A stretch of 64,000 bases of DNA from Planctomycetota bacterium (lineage in GTDB: Bacteria; Planctomycetota; JAJSAM01; JAJVHW01): positions 106,439 through 170,438 of the forward strand of contig JAJFFG010000067.1 in the NCBI GenBank assembly GCA_021776825.1, written 5' to 3'. The first letter of the stretch is position 1. The number at the start of each line of letters is the position of its first letter. The notes beneath the pieces are model-generated. The model ran no database searches. It worked only from the letters and a program-made list of their open reading frames with translations, and was not told where the DNA came from. Positions 51,711-60,438 of the stretch are shown piece by piece. The position numbers and the translations under genes were made by a program.

Positions 51711-53474
51711 ATGCCCGCCGACGACGTCAAGCCGAAGCCCCGCGTCTCGCTCGCCACTGTCCGTGGCGCGTTCGGCGCCATCATCTGGCCGCGGCGCTGG
51801 CTGCTCCTGCTCGGCCTCGGGCTCATCGTCATCAATCGTCTCACGGCGCTCGTGCTCCCGGCGTCGACGCAGGTGCTCCTGGACGATGTCGTCGCCGGCA
51901 GCGACCGCGAGCTGCTCTGGCTCGTCATCTCCGTCGTCGCTGTCGCGATCTTCATCCAGGCGCTCAGTTCGTTCGCGTTGACGCAGCTGCTCAGCGTCGA
52001 GGCGCAGCGGTTGATCGCGCAGCTCCGGAAGCGAGTCGAGGAGCACGTGATCCACCTGCCGGTGGCGTACTTCGACCGCACCAAGTCCGGTGCGCTCGTG
52101 GCGCGGGTGATGACCGACGTCGAGGGCGTCCGCAATCTCGTCGGCACGGGACTCGTGCACCTGATCGGCGGCGTGCTCACGTCCGCGGTGGCGCTCGTGC
52201 TGATGCTGCGAATCGACGCGACCATGACGGCGCTCGCGATCGGTCCGGCGCTGGTGTTCGCGCTGATCGCGGCCGCAGCGTTCAAGTTCGTCCGGCCGAT
52301 CTTCCGCGAGCGACGGAAGATCTACGCCGAGGTGACGGGACGGCTGACCGAGACGCTCGGCGGCATCCGAGTCGTGAAGGGCTTCGCCGCGGAGGACCGC
52401 GAGCACAGCGTGTTCTCCGACGGAGTCGACCGGCTCTTCGCGAACGTTCGCAAGACGCTGCTCACGACGAGCGCCGTCACGAGCGCTGCCACGCTGCTGC
52501 TCGGCATCGTGAGTGCGACGATCATGGGCTACGGCGGCAATCGCATCCTGGACGCCGAGCTCACGGTCGGTGAGTTCGTCTCGTTCACGCTGTTCCTCGG
52601 CTTCTTGGTCGCACCGATCGTGCAGATGACGTCGATCGGCACGCAGATCACCGAGGCCTTCGCCGGTCTCGATCGGATGGAGGAACTGCTCACCGAGCCG
52701 CGCGAGAGTGACGACCCGCGCCGCGAGACGCGGCTGGACGACGTCACCGGTCGGATCGAGCTGACGGACGTGCGCTTCGCGTACGCGAGCGAAACCGAAG
52801 TGCTCCACGGCGTGTCCCTCGTCGCGGAACCGGGCAGCGTCACCGCGCTCGTCGGGAGCTCCGGCTCCGGCAAGACAACGCTCGCCGGCCTCGCGGCCTC
52901 GTACCTCACCCCCACCGCGGGCACCGTGCTGGTCGACGGCGTCGATCTCTCGACCGTAGTGCTCGAGACCTATCGGGCGCGACTCGGCGTGGTGCTGCAG
53001 GACGACTTCCTGTTCGAGGGGACCGTCCGTGAGAACGTGCTCTTCGGTTGCCCCGCCGCGACCGAAGCCCAGCTCGCCGCGGCCATCGAGGCGGCGCATG
53101 TGCGGGAGTTCACCGACGGCTTCGTCGACGGCCTCGACACGCTGATCGGGGAGCGTGGCGTGAAGCTCTCGGGCGGGCAGCGCCAGCGGCTGTCGATCGC
53201 GCGCGCTCTGCTCGCCGATCCGCGTGTGCTGATCCTCGACGAGGCCACGTCGAGCCTCGACACCGAGAGCGAGGCGTTCGTGCAGGAGAGCCTCGCGCGA
53301 CTGATGGCCGGGCGCACGACGTTCGTCATCGCACACCGGCTGTCGACCATCCGCGCGGCGCACCAGATCCTGGTGCTCGAAGACGGCCACATCGTCGAGC
53401 GCGGCACGCACGACGATCTGCTCGCGGCCGGTGGGCGTTATCACCAGCTGTACACGGTGCAAGCGCGCATCTGA
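51711..53474 (+). CDS. ABC exporter half-transporter (ABCB/MsbA-like)
   Basis: 587 residues. Six membrane helices (about 25-310) form an ABC exporter transmembrane domain with the coupling segment 'RLTETLGGIRVVKGFAAEDR'; the ATPase has Walker A GSSGSGKTT, Q-loop VLQDDFLFEGTVRENV, signature LSGGQRQRLSIARALL, Walker B VLILDEATSSLD and the switch His (VIAHRLST). It resembles MsbA/lipid-type exporters and would work as a homodimer. The ATG at 51711 has only a weak ribosome site; the frame is open for some 25 codons upstream. The substrate is unknown. Confidence 0.88.
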   Translation: MPADDVKPKPRVSLATVRGAFGAIIWPRRWLLLLGLGLIVINRLTALVLPASTQVLLDDVVAGSDRELLWLVISVVAVAIFIQALSSFALTQLLSVEAQRLIAQLRKRVEEHVIHLPVAYFDRTKSGALVARVMTDVEGVRNLVGTGLVHLIGGVLTSAVALVLMLRIDATMTALAIGPALVFALIAAAAFKFVRPIFRERRKIYAEVTGRLTETLGGIRVVKGFAAEDREHSVFSDGVDRLFANVRKTLLTTSAVTSAATLLLGIVSATIMGYGGNRILDAELTVGEFVSFTLFLGFLVAPIVQMTSIGTQITEAFAGLDRMEELLTEPRESDDPRRETRLDDVTGRIELTDVRFAYASETEVLHGVSLVAEPGSVTALVGSSGSGKTTLAGLAASYLTPTAGTVLVDGVDLSTVVLETYRARLGVVLQDDFLFEGTVRENVLFGCPAATEAQLAAAIEAAHVREFTDGFVDGLDTLIGERGVKLSGGQRQRLSIARALLADPRVLILDEATSSLDTESEAFVQESLARLMAGRTTFVIAHRLSTIRAAHQILVLEDGHIVERGTHDDLLAAGGRYHQLYTVQARI

Positions 53475-53565
53475 GCGAGGGCGACGACTCGCATGACGCG
53501 GTCGCGGATCGCCCGGATGCGCGCCAGTGCCATCGACACCGGCTGACCACGCCACGCGCCTCGGG

Positions 53566-53705
53566 GAGGGCGGATCAGGAGATCCGCCCGTACGGCGTCA
53601 ACGACGTCGCGCGCCCTGTGGTCGGGTCGAACCGCGTCGCGTCGCTGACGATGGCGTGTCGAACAACACGATCCGTTCGTAGGGGCGGATCTCCTGATCC
53701 GCCCG
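53566..53705. repeat. Dispersed palindrome-ended repeat, copy 6
   Basis: About 140 bp bounded by GGGCGGATCAGGAGATCCGCCC (left) and GGGGCGGATCTCCTGATCCGCCC-type (right) palindromes that are mutually inverted. The shorter interior is unlike copies 2 and 3. It occupies most of the 270-bp gap between the ABC exporter and the ATP-grasp operon and is the last sequence before that operon's 3' end, so it may act as terminator. Confidence 0.75.
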
Positions 53706-53744
53706 GGCGGCGCCCGTCGCTGGGCGATGCCCTGCCGGATGCGG

Positions 53745-54869
53745 TCAGCCAGGCAGCCCAACCACGACGTCGAGCATCTCGAAGCCGGGGGAGCACGCCG
53801 CGAACGCATGCTCCGCACCGGCGGGCACGACGCACGCGTCACCCGTCTCGAGTTCCACCGGATCCTGCCCGTCGCACGTGAGCGTCGCATCCCCGCGCAG
53901 CACGACACGTAGGCAGAGTTCCGCGGGATGCGCGCCGCAGGCCATGCCCGTGCCGCCATGCATGCGGACCACACGCCCGGCCGCGTAGCCGTTCGTGGCG
54001 TCGACCAGTCCGAGATCGCGCAACGCGAGTCCCGTGTCGGCGGCGACCCTCCACGCAGCGCCGCGAACGGGCGTGCGAACGAACCGCTGCCCGCCGAACT
54101 CGCGCTCGGGTCGCAGCGCCCCCGTCGGCAACACCCGCTCGTGATCCGCATACGTCGGATGGGCCGCCGGACAGCTGATCTCGATCACGCGCAGACCGGC
54201 CGAGCAGTCGAGCACGTGATGTCGAATGCCCGGCGGCTGCAGCACGCAGTCCCCCGCCTCGAGCACGAACGCGGGCCCCTGATCCTCGTACACGACGCGC
54301 ACCCACCCGCTGCGGCAGAAGATCAGCTGGAAGCGGACGTCGTGGAAGTGAACGTAGTCGGGCACGGGCCCGCCGCTCTCGATCTCGATCTCCGACGCCA
54401 CGAACCGACCGCCCTGCCGATCGGGGATCAGATCGCGATAGCGCATGCCCGCCCGGCCCGTCACCCACGTCGCGTCGGCAGCGTGCGTGACGGCGAACGA
54501 CGGCACGAGCTCCGGGACCGCGAGTGGCGCCGTCGCGCGAACGATCTCGACGCGCGTGCCGTTCGGGGCGACCAACTCCCTGGGTTCGTCGACGTCGTCG
54601 CACAGGAGCCGCAGCACTGCCGTACTGACTGCCGCACTGACTGCCGCACTGGCCGTCGTGTCAGCTGTCGATCCCCGGTCGGCGTCGCGAACGAGGCGCA
54701 GCCGCAGTCCGTGCCCCGAGAGGACGACCTCGACCGGATCCTCCGCCGGGATGACCGCGTCCACCCGAAAGCCGAGCTGCTCCGTGAAGAACGCCAGCGA
54801 CGGCTCGATCTCCGCGCACGGAAGGACGACCTCGGCGGCACGGATCGGCAGCGGAGGGTCCTCGCTCAA
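53745..54869 (-). CDS. VOC (glyoxalase-like) domain fused to cupin domains
   Basis: 374 residues with a TTG start overlapping the upstream stop (TTGA). Residues 5-110 are a VOC-fold repeat ('VVLPCAEIEPSLAFFTEQLG', VDAVIPAEDPVEVVLSGHGL); the rest is bicupin-like: 'ELIPDRQ..' then PDYVHFHDVRFQLIF, 'VLEAGDCVLQPPGIRHHVLD' and a second half 'VELETGDACVVPAGAEHAFA'. The His ligands of a metal cupin are partly present. An Ala-Ser-Ala-Val repeat (54616-54659) marks the linker. Last gene of the ATP-grasp operon; could be an isomerase, oxygenase or tailoring enzyme. Confidence 0.75.
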   Translation of the reverse strand: MSEDPPLPIRAAEVVLPCAEIEPSLAFFTEQLGFRVDAVIPAEDPVEVVLSGHGLRLRLVRDADRGSTADTTASAAVSAAVSTAVLRLLCDDVDEPRELVAPNGTRVEIVRATAPLAVPELVPSFAVTHAADATWVTGRAGMRYRDLIPDRQGGRFVASEIEIESGGPVPDYVHFHDVRFQLIFCRSGWVRVVYEDQGPAFVLEAGDCVLQPPGIRHHVLDCSAGLRVIEISCPAAHPTYADHERVLPTGALRPEREFGGQRFVRTPVRGAAWRVAADTGLALRDLGLVDATNGYAAGRVVRMHGGTGMACGAHPAELCLRVVLRGDATLTCDGQDPVELETGDACVVPAGAEHAFAACSPGFEMLDVVVGLPG

Positions 54870-55606
54870 GCCGACGCGACCCAAACGCGGAGCGGCCCGA
54901 GGTCCTCGAACCCCAACCCCGCGAGTGAGCTCATCGCGATGTCCGTTCCGTAGCCCACCACCGCTCGGTTCGGATAGGCGGCGCGGACACGGATGGCGGC
55001 CCCGCATCGGACCTCATCGAGTGACTGCCCGGCGAACGCGAACACGTTCGACAGGCCGACAGCGCCGTCCGATCGGTTCGCGATCGCCCCGCCCACGAGC
55101 TCGCCATCTCGCTGCGCGGTGAGAAACGTGACATCGGGATCGTCGAGCAGCACGTTCGGGAAGACGCGCAGCCCGGGGGACGGTGACGAGCGCTTCCACT
55201 CACGCTCCCATTCAGAGAGCCCGTGGCGCGTCTCGACCGGTGCGAACGCGAGCTCGGCGTTCGCACCCCCCGCGTCGACATCCCCCGCGCGAACGCCGCC
55301 CCGCAGGCCGAACCACCTCGCAGCGAACAAGTCGCGTAGACCGAGGTCCCGCAGCACATCGGCGGGCAGCGAGTCGAAGCTGTCCTTCAACCCCCACTCG
55401 GGACGCGGACGTCGCTTCGCGAGAACTCGGATCCGCGCGAGCTGAGCGTCGCTCCCGTCACGCGTGCGCGTGATCAGATTGCCGTAGTAGGGCGGCGGCG
55501 CCGCGTCGGTCGACCAAACGTGCTCGGTGCACTCGCTGGCGCTGCGGTGCGCGTCGAGCACCGTCGTGCACCAGCGCACGCTGTTCTGAATCGCGAGGTC
55601 GAGCAT
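54866..55606 (-). CDS. GNAT-like acyltransferase domain protein
   Basis: 246 residues from ATG 55606; a GTG two codons upstream is possible. The C-terminal half, 'RDGELVGGAIANRSDGAVGL', 'LDEVRCGAAIRVRAAYPNRA' and 'SLAGLGFEDLGPLRVWV', follows the GNAT strands 4-7 ending in a GF-D-LG-L-VW element; the N-terminus is helical and unassigned. Starts 9 bp after the 41-codon peptide gene, so the two are co-translated. In the operon it could transfer an acyl group to the peptide or to the released product. Confidence 0.6.
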   Translation of the reverse strand: MLDLAIQNSVRWCTTVLDAHRSASECTEHVWSTDAAPPPYYGNLITRTRDGSDAQLARIRVLAKRRPRPEWGLKDSFDSLPADVLRDLGLRDLFAARWFGLRGGVRAGDVDAGGANAELAFAPVETRHGLSEWEREWKRSSPSPGLRVFPNVLLDDPDVTFLTAQRDGELVGGAIANRSDGAVGLSNVFAFAGQSLDEVRCGAAIRVRAAYPNRAVVGYGTDIAMSSLAGLGFEDLGPLRVWVASA

Positions 55607-55615
55607 TGACACCGT

Positions 55616-55741
55616 TCAGTCCCCAAACGTCTCGGCGTAGTCCGCGATGTACGCCTGCACAACTCGCGGCGCGTCGGGACCGGTGTCCAACCCGTGCCAC
55701 GGATGTGGACGCCAGCGATAGAACGGATCGGGGAACGCCAT
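55616..55741 (-). CDS. 41-residue peptide, pyrophosphatase-like leader, C-terminus ETFGD
   Basis: ATG 55741 with a strong GAGGAGGGC site seven bases upstream. The product begins [20 protein letters not shown] and ends [15 protein letters not shown]. The central '[20 protein letters not shown]' follows the N-terminal strand of family I inorganic pyrophosphatases (consensus near PWHDIPLG...APEVFNAVIEIP), but the rest of the enzyme is missing, so it cannot be an active pyrophosphatase. The C-terminal five residues resemble the EDWGE end of LysW-type carrier proteins. Encoded between three ATP-grasp genes (upstream) and a GNAT-like gene (downstream). A modified precursor or amino-group carrier peptide is inferred. 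Confidence 0.7.
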   Translation of the reverse strand: MAFPDPFYRWRPHPWHGLDTGPDAPRVVQAYIADYAETFGD

Positions 55742-55799
55742 CGATGCCCTCCTCGGCACGCGCCCCACGATAGCGCGGCATTGCCCGCGTCGTGACGCG

Positions 55800-55922
55800 C
55801 TACTGATCCCGCGCCGCGAACTCGCCCCACTCGTCCGACGCGTCGCGGCCTCGCAGCCGCGCGCAGTCGAGTGCGGAGAATGCGATCTGCGCCAGGGTCG
55901 CGCGCGGCCCGAGCCGGGTCCA
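55800..55922 (-). other. Coding-like open frame without a start codon
   Basis: A 40-codon frame ends at TAG 55800-55802 and reads [20 protein letters not shown]...[12 protein letters not shown]; 36 of 40 codons end in G or C. No ATG, GTG or TTG is in this frame between ATP-grasp A and it, while an ATG one base out of frame (55923) would need a frameshift. It lies in the 203-bp gap between ATP-grasp A and the 41-codon gene. It contains DEWGE, close to the EDWGE motif. It may be a pseudogene, a frameshifted small protein, or chance. Confidence 0.3.
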
Positions 55923-55944
55923 TCCAGCTGCGGGCGGGCGTGGA

Positions 55945-57189
55945 CTAGGCGTAGCGCAGGTGACGGTGCGCGAACGCCGTGTCGCGCTCGACCTGATCGC
56001 TGTCCGCGTGGATCAGGTAGAGCTCCCACGCCGCCGTGTCGAGGTCGCGCGTGAGGGGAGCACGGGTGCCGACCGGGCGCAGCTTCCCGAAGTCCTCGAA
56101 CGACGGCAGGGCCCGGATCTCGTCCGCTCCCAGCACGCGGGCGATGGGGTTCAGCTCCTCGGACTGGAGCCCGTGCACCACGCGCGCACCGAGCCGGTCG
56201 TAGCGGGCGAAGTCGAGGTCCAACGCGCGCAGCGGCACGTCGGACAGGTACTGACACGCGGCCAGCTCGAGGAGGTTCCGGCCGTGGAGCTTGGAGCCGA
56301 GGATCGCGAGGTTGCCGCCGCCGAAACGCGCGCCGACCTCGATCAGACACGGTCCGCGCGCGTCGACCTTGACCTCCATGTGGATCGGACAGCGCCGCAG
56401 GCCGAGCGCCTCGATCACCTGCGCCGCGTAGGTCGCGACGCGCGCGAAGACCGACGTCTTCGAGGCGATCTTGAACGTCTGGTAGTAGAGGTTCGAGATG
56501 CCGTGGCTGGTGCGCCGGTCGTAGAGCCAGACGTCCGTGACCAGCAGGTCGCTCTGACCGTCGACGATGCCGTTGATCACGAACTCCTCGCCGCCGATGT
56601 ACTCCTCGAGCAGGACCTCACCAGCGCCGGCGCCCATCACGCGCTGACAATCGCGCAGCAGCTCGGCGTCGCTCTTCGAGAAGTAGACGTCCTCGGACCC
56701 TGAGCCGGCCGTCGGCTTGACGACGATCGGCCACGTTCCGACAGCACGCTGGAACGCCAACGCATCCGCGCCGTCGCTGACCGTCACGGACGCGTTCATG
56801 CGCACGTCGGACGTACGACGCAGCCAGTCCTTCATGACGGCCTTGTCGCGACAGCGCTCCATCACCTCGACCGAGTTCCAGCCGAGACCGAGCAGGTCGC
56901 CGAGGCGCGCGCCCGGGAGCACGGTTTCCTCGTCCCATGGGATGACGCCGTCGAGCTGCGGATGGCGAGCACGGATCTGCGCGGCAAGCGCCCTCCACGT
57001 CGGCCACTCGCTGGCGAGGAACGTGTCGACGACGTAGCCCCCGAGTTCTCTCGACCACTTGTCGCGCCAGATCACCTGACGCATCGGGTCGGTGAACACG
57101 GCGACCGCAGCCTTGCCGAGCTTGCCGCCGAGGAAGTGCAGCAGCTGGCGCGGGTACTGGCCAACGGGATCGATGATGAGGTAGGGCAC
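55945..57189 (-). CDS. ATP-grasp ligase A
   Basis: 414 residues. Classical ATP-grasp: central '[18 protein letters not shown]', ATP-loop [17 protein letters not shown], '[20 protein letters not shown]' and metal-site '[20 protein letters not shown]' GGN. It is in the family of L-amino-acid ligase/carbamoyl-phosphate-like enzymes that join a carboxylate to an amine through an acyl phosphate. Forms a tandem set with ligase B (21 bp apart). The downstream gene is the 41-residue peptide, so peptide modification is a natural guess. Confidence 0.88.
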   Translation of the reverse strand: MPYLIIDPVGQYPRQLLHFLGGKLGKAAVAVFTDPMRQVIWRDKWSRELGGYVVDTFLASEWPTWRALAAQIRARHPQLDGVIPWDEETVLPGARLGDLLGLGWNSVEVMERCRDKAVMKDWLRRTSDVRMNASVTVSDGADALAFQRAVGTWPIVVKPTAGSGSEDVYFSKSDAELLRDCQRVMGAGAGEVLLEEYIGGEEFVINGIVDGQSDLLVTDVWLYDRRTSHGISNLYYQTFKIASKTSVFARVATYAAQVIEALGLRRCPIHMEVKVDARGPCLIEVGARFGGGNLAILGSKLHGRNLLELAACQYLSDVPLRALDLDFARYDRLGARVVHGLQSEELNPIARVLGADEIRALPSFEDFGKLRPVGTRAPLTRDLDTAAWELYLIHADSDQVERDTAFAHRHLRYA

Positions 57190-57210
57190 GGGAGTCCTAG
57201 ACCGGGCCTG

Positions 57211-58452
57211 TCAGACGTAGCGCAGGAGCGTGCGGGCCGCCTCGGCGTCCGCCGCCACCTGCTCGGGATCGGGGTGCAGGAGGTAGATCTCCCAGGCCTT
57301 CGACGTCACGTCGCGGCTGACGGGCACGCGCATGCCCGGCCGACGCAGCATGCCGAGTCCCGAGAACGACGGGAGCGAGCGGACCTCGTCGACGCCGAGA
57401 ACCTCGGTGACGCGCGGGATCTCCGTCTCCTGGATGCCGCTCAGGATGCGGGCGGAGAGGCCGTCGTAGTGGGCGTAGTCGACGTCCGCCGGCGAGACGC
57501 GAAGGTCGTCCAGGTAGTGGCACGCGGCGAGTTCGAAGATGCTGTGGTGCTGCAGCTTCGACGCGAGCGTCGGCTGATTGCCGCCGGCAAAGCGGGCACC
57601 GATCTCGATGAGACACGGCCCCGCGTCGTCGATCTTCGCCTCCATGTGGATCGGCGTGCGCCGCAGCCCCAGATCGCGCACGACCTGCACGCCGTAGGCC
57701 GCGAGGGCCTGGAACGACTCGTCGGTGCTGTCGACCTTGACGGACTCGTAGTAGAGATTCCGCTCGCCGTGGCTGTCGCGCTTGTCGTAGCGCCAGACGT
57801 CCGTCACGAGGAGCTGTCCGGAGTGATCGACGATGCCGTTGACGGCGAACTCGTCTCCGCCGATGAACTCCTCGAGCAGCACCTCGCCGAGCCCCGACTC
57901 GAGCACGCGCTGGCAGCCTTGCAGCAGTTGCCCGACGTCCTCGGCGAAGAACACGGCCATCGAGCCGGCGCCGCCGCTGGGCTTGACGACCATCGGCCAC
58001 GTCCCGACGGTCTCCGCGAACGCGACCGCCTCGTCGGCGTTCACGACCGTCTGCGAACGGTTGATGCGCGCCGTGCCCGTCTCGCGGATCCACGCCTTCA
58101 TCAGCGACTTGTCGCGACAGCGCTCGATCGCCGCGCGCGAGTTCCAGTCGAGCTGCAGCGCTTCCCCGATCTCGGCCGCCAGCAGAATGTGGCGCTCGTC
58201 CCACGGCACGAGACCGAAGAAGCCCTCCGGGTGCGCCGCGCGCAGAGTCGACGCGAACCCCTCGAGATCCTCGCGATCGACGAGGTACTCGCCGACGACG
58301 TGCTCGCCGAGCACCGCGCGCCACTTGTGTTCCCACGCGAACTGGTGCGCGCGCGTCGAGAACAGCGCGACCGCCTTGAGACCAAGGCCGTCGAGGAACC
58401 GCTTCTGCTGCGCGGAGTAGTCTTCGGTGGGGTCGAGGATGAGGTAGGGCAT
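57211..58452 (-). CDS. ATP-grasp ligase B
   Basis: 413 residues, close to ligase A in length and motif order: 'RCRDKSLMKAWIRETGTARI', PMVVKPSGGAGSMAVFF, LLEEFIGGDEFAVNGIVD, 'MEAKIDDAGPCLIEIGARFA' GGN. Both have the start MPYLI(I/L)DP and end with a near identical tail (LLRYV or HLRYA), so they are tandem duplicates. Duplication suggests two different donor or acceptor amino acids, or successive additions. 24 bp separate it from ligase C. Confidence 0.88.
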   Translation of the reverse strand: MPYLILDPTEDYSAQQKRFLDGLGLKAVALFSTRAHQFAWEHKWRAVLGEHVVGEYLVDREDLEGFASTLRAAHPEGFFGLVPWDERHILLAAEIGEALQLDWNSRAAIERCRDKSLMKAWIRETGTARINRSQTVVNADEAVAFAETVGTWPMVVKPSGGAGSMAVFFAEDVGQLLQGCQRVLESGLGEVLLEEFIGGDEFAVNGIVDHSGQLLVTDVWRYDKRDSHGERNLYYESVKVDSTDESFQALAAYGVQVVRDLGLRRTPIHMEAKIDDAGPCLIEIGARFAGGNQPTLASKLQHHSIFELAACHYLDDLRVSPADVDYAHYDGLSARILSGIQETEIPRVTEVLGVDEVRSLPSFSGLGMLRRPGMRVPVSRDVTSKAWEIYLLHPDPEQVAADAEAARTLLRYV

Positions 58453-58476
58453 CGCAGTTCTGACTCAGGGCACGGG

Positions 58477-59703
58477 CTACGCCACGCGGATCTCCAGCCG
58501 GTCGCCTACGAACGCCATCATCTCGAGCAGCGTGTCGTAGTCGGGGTGACGCAGGCGGAACCACGTGTTGTTCAGGTAGCCCTTGTGGATGGGGTCGGTC
58601 GGTGCGCCGCGCTCGGGGATGCTGCGGTCGAACACGAACGGGCCGATCTTGGCGGCAATCTCGCGCAGCCCCGCGTAGCCGGCGACGCGACCGTCGCGCT
58701 GCGGGCGCACCTGAACGGAGCCGGTGGCGAAGCGACGGCTCGGCTGCTTCGACGGACGCCCGTGCACGATGACGTTCGCCCACTCGGCCCACAGATCGAG
58801 ATCGTTGCCCGCGCAGTACAGGTCCCAGAGCCGCTCGCCGGGCGGGCGCGCGCCGATCTCGGAGAACTTCATGCCCTTCGGGCCGAAGAACCACTCCATG
58901 TGCGTCGCAGACGTCCCGATGCCGAGCGCCTTGATCACGCGCCGGCCCATCTCGCGCAGCTCGCGGTAGCTGTCGAGCTCGACCCGATTGGTGGCGGCGA
59001 TCTGCGGCGCGACGCGTCGGTTCGAGAGCGCCTCGAGCACCTTCGGGTAGTAGTGCGAGATGTACTCGTGCACCGGCTCGCCGTCGAGGGCGAGCGTGTC
59101 GTAGAAACCCTCGTGGCCCTCGATGAACTCCTCGACGGCAACGGACTTCCCGGTGCCGACGCCGAGCTCACGCGCGGCCTTCTCGAGCTCCATCACGTTC
59201 TCGACGCGATGCGTGCCGAGTCCACCGAGCGCCGAGCGCGGCTTCAAGATCAGCGGAAAGCCCTCGCGCAACGCGAACTCGTGCAGCTCGCGCATCGTCG
59301 ACACCGCCGCCGACGCGGCGCACGGCACACCGGCCTCGCGCAGCGCCGCCTTCATGGCGGGCTTGTCGCGGCAGAGCGTCGCCGACCGCACGGTGAGTCC
59401 GGGCAGTCCCAGGGCCTCGCGCACCTGTGCGACGTGCAGGACGATCGCCTCGTCGCCAGTCTCGATCAGATCGACGGAGCGCACGCGATCGATGTCGCGG
59501 ACGGCCTCGAAGATCGCGCCCGCATCGAGCAGGCTGCCGACGCGCACGTAGTGGTCGAGATGACGGAGGAGCTCGGGGTCGAGACGATCCCTCGGTGTAT
59601 GCCCCACCGCGGTCACCAGCGCGCCGGCCTGCTTGAGGCCGCGCACCATGTCCGTGTAAGCGTTGAAGAGGTCTGGTCCGACGAATACGACGTGCTTGCT
59701 CAT
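58477..59703 (-). CDS. ATP-grasp ligase C
   Basis: 408 residues from ATG 59703; the longer open frame upstream is noise. ATP-grasp motifs 'CRDKPAMKAALREAGVPCAA', PLILKPRSALGGLGTH, VAVEEFIEGHEGFYDT and 'MEWFFGPKGMKFSEIGARPP' GE. The motif that in A and B carries GGN reads PPGE here, so it belongs to another subgroup (carnosine-synthase or DUF-type) and may act on a different bond. First gene of the operon; the 144-bp divergent gap to the lipoprotein gene at 59848 should hold its promoter. Confidence 0.87.
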   Translation of the reverse strand: MSKHVVFVGPDLFNAYTDMVRGLKQAGALVTAVGHTPRDRLDPELLRHLDHYVRVGSLLDAGAIFEAVRDIDRVRSVDLIETGDEAIVLHVAQVREALGLPGLTVRSATLCRDKPAMKAALREAGVPCAASAAVSTMRELHEFALREGFPLILKPRSALGGLGTHRVENVMELEKAARELGVGTGKSVAVEEFIEGHEGFYDTLALDGEPVHEYISHYYPKVLEALSNRRVAPQIAATNRVELDSYRELREMGRRVIKALGIGTSATHMEWFFGPKGMKFSEIGARPPGERLWDLYCAGNDLDLWAEWANVIVHGRPSKQPSRRFATGSVQVRPQRDGRVAGYAGLREIAAKIGPFVFDRSIPERGAPTDPIHKGYLNNTWFRLRHPDYDTLLEMMAFVGDRLEIRVA

Positions 59704-59847
59704 GGGAATCCCGCAGTCCAACCGAACCGCGCCGGTCCTGGAAACTCTCCCTCGGCCGGGCCACCCTAGCGACGCCGATTCGAGCCTGAACGCCCTCGCT
59801 GGCGCGTTCCGCTCCGCAGGTGCTCGACGCGTGCGAGACTGAACGTC

Positions 59848-60381
59848 ATGCGCACGATCCGACCACTCGCCCTGCTCGTCGCCCTCGTCCTCCCCGTGTT
59901 GTCCGCCTGCTCGACATTCGCGGTCCACTCCGATCACGACACGACGATGTCGTTCGAGGGCTGGAGCACGTGGGCCTGGGCCGACGCGGACGACGGCAAG
60001 GAGTCGACGATCTACCACGCGCGCATCCGGCGCTCGACGACGGCAGCGCTCACCGCGCGCGGGTATCGCGAGGTCGCTGCGGGCAAGGCCGACTTCCTCG
60101 TGCACACCGCGGTCGAGGTCGAGAAGCGGACGGACGTCACGGTCTGGGGTACGCCCTACCACGACTACCGCTGGGGCTCTGCGTGGCGGCCGACGTACGC
60201 GACCGTTCAGGAGTACCGCTTCGGCACGCTCATCCTCGACCTGATCGCCCGCAAGTCGGGCACCATCGCGTGGCGCGGCTGGGCCGAGGCGCAGCTGCTC
60301 GAGCGGGCCACCGCCGCTGAACGCGACGCGCGCATCGACGAGGCCGTCGGCCTGATCCTCGATCGGTTCCCGCCCGAGTGA
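59848..60381 (+). CDS. DUF4136-like lipoprotein
   Basis: 177 residues. The signal ends in the lipobox LVLPVLSACS. The mature domain starts with SDHDTTMSFEGWSTWAWAD and contains 'WRGWAEAQLLERATAAERDA' and a final VGLILDRFPPE, the pattern of DUF4136 outer-membrane-associated lipoproteins (about 180-200 residues). Function of the family is unknown. Divergent from the ATP-grasp operon. Confidence 0.82.
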   Translation: MRTIRPLALLVALVLPVLSACSTFAVHSDHDTTMSFEGWSTWAWADADDGKESTIYHARIRRSTTAALTARGYREVAAGKADFLVHTAVEVEKRTDVTVWGTPYHDYRWGSAWRPTYATVQEYRFGTLILDLIARKSGTIAWRGWAEAQLLERATAAERDARIDEAVGLILDRFPPE

Positions 60382-60438
60382 TCCACGTTCCGGGATGATC
60401 CGGCAGCCCCTTCTACGTTGAGCTCGTTGGAGGTGGCT

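Noticed and set aside
55616..55741. Simple pseudogene of inorganic pyrophosphatase
   Set aside because: Not fully excluded, but a good ribosome site, a clean stop, the operon position and absence of any downstream pyrophosphatase sequence argue against it.
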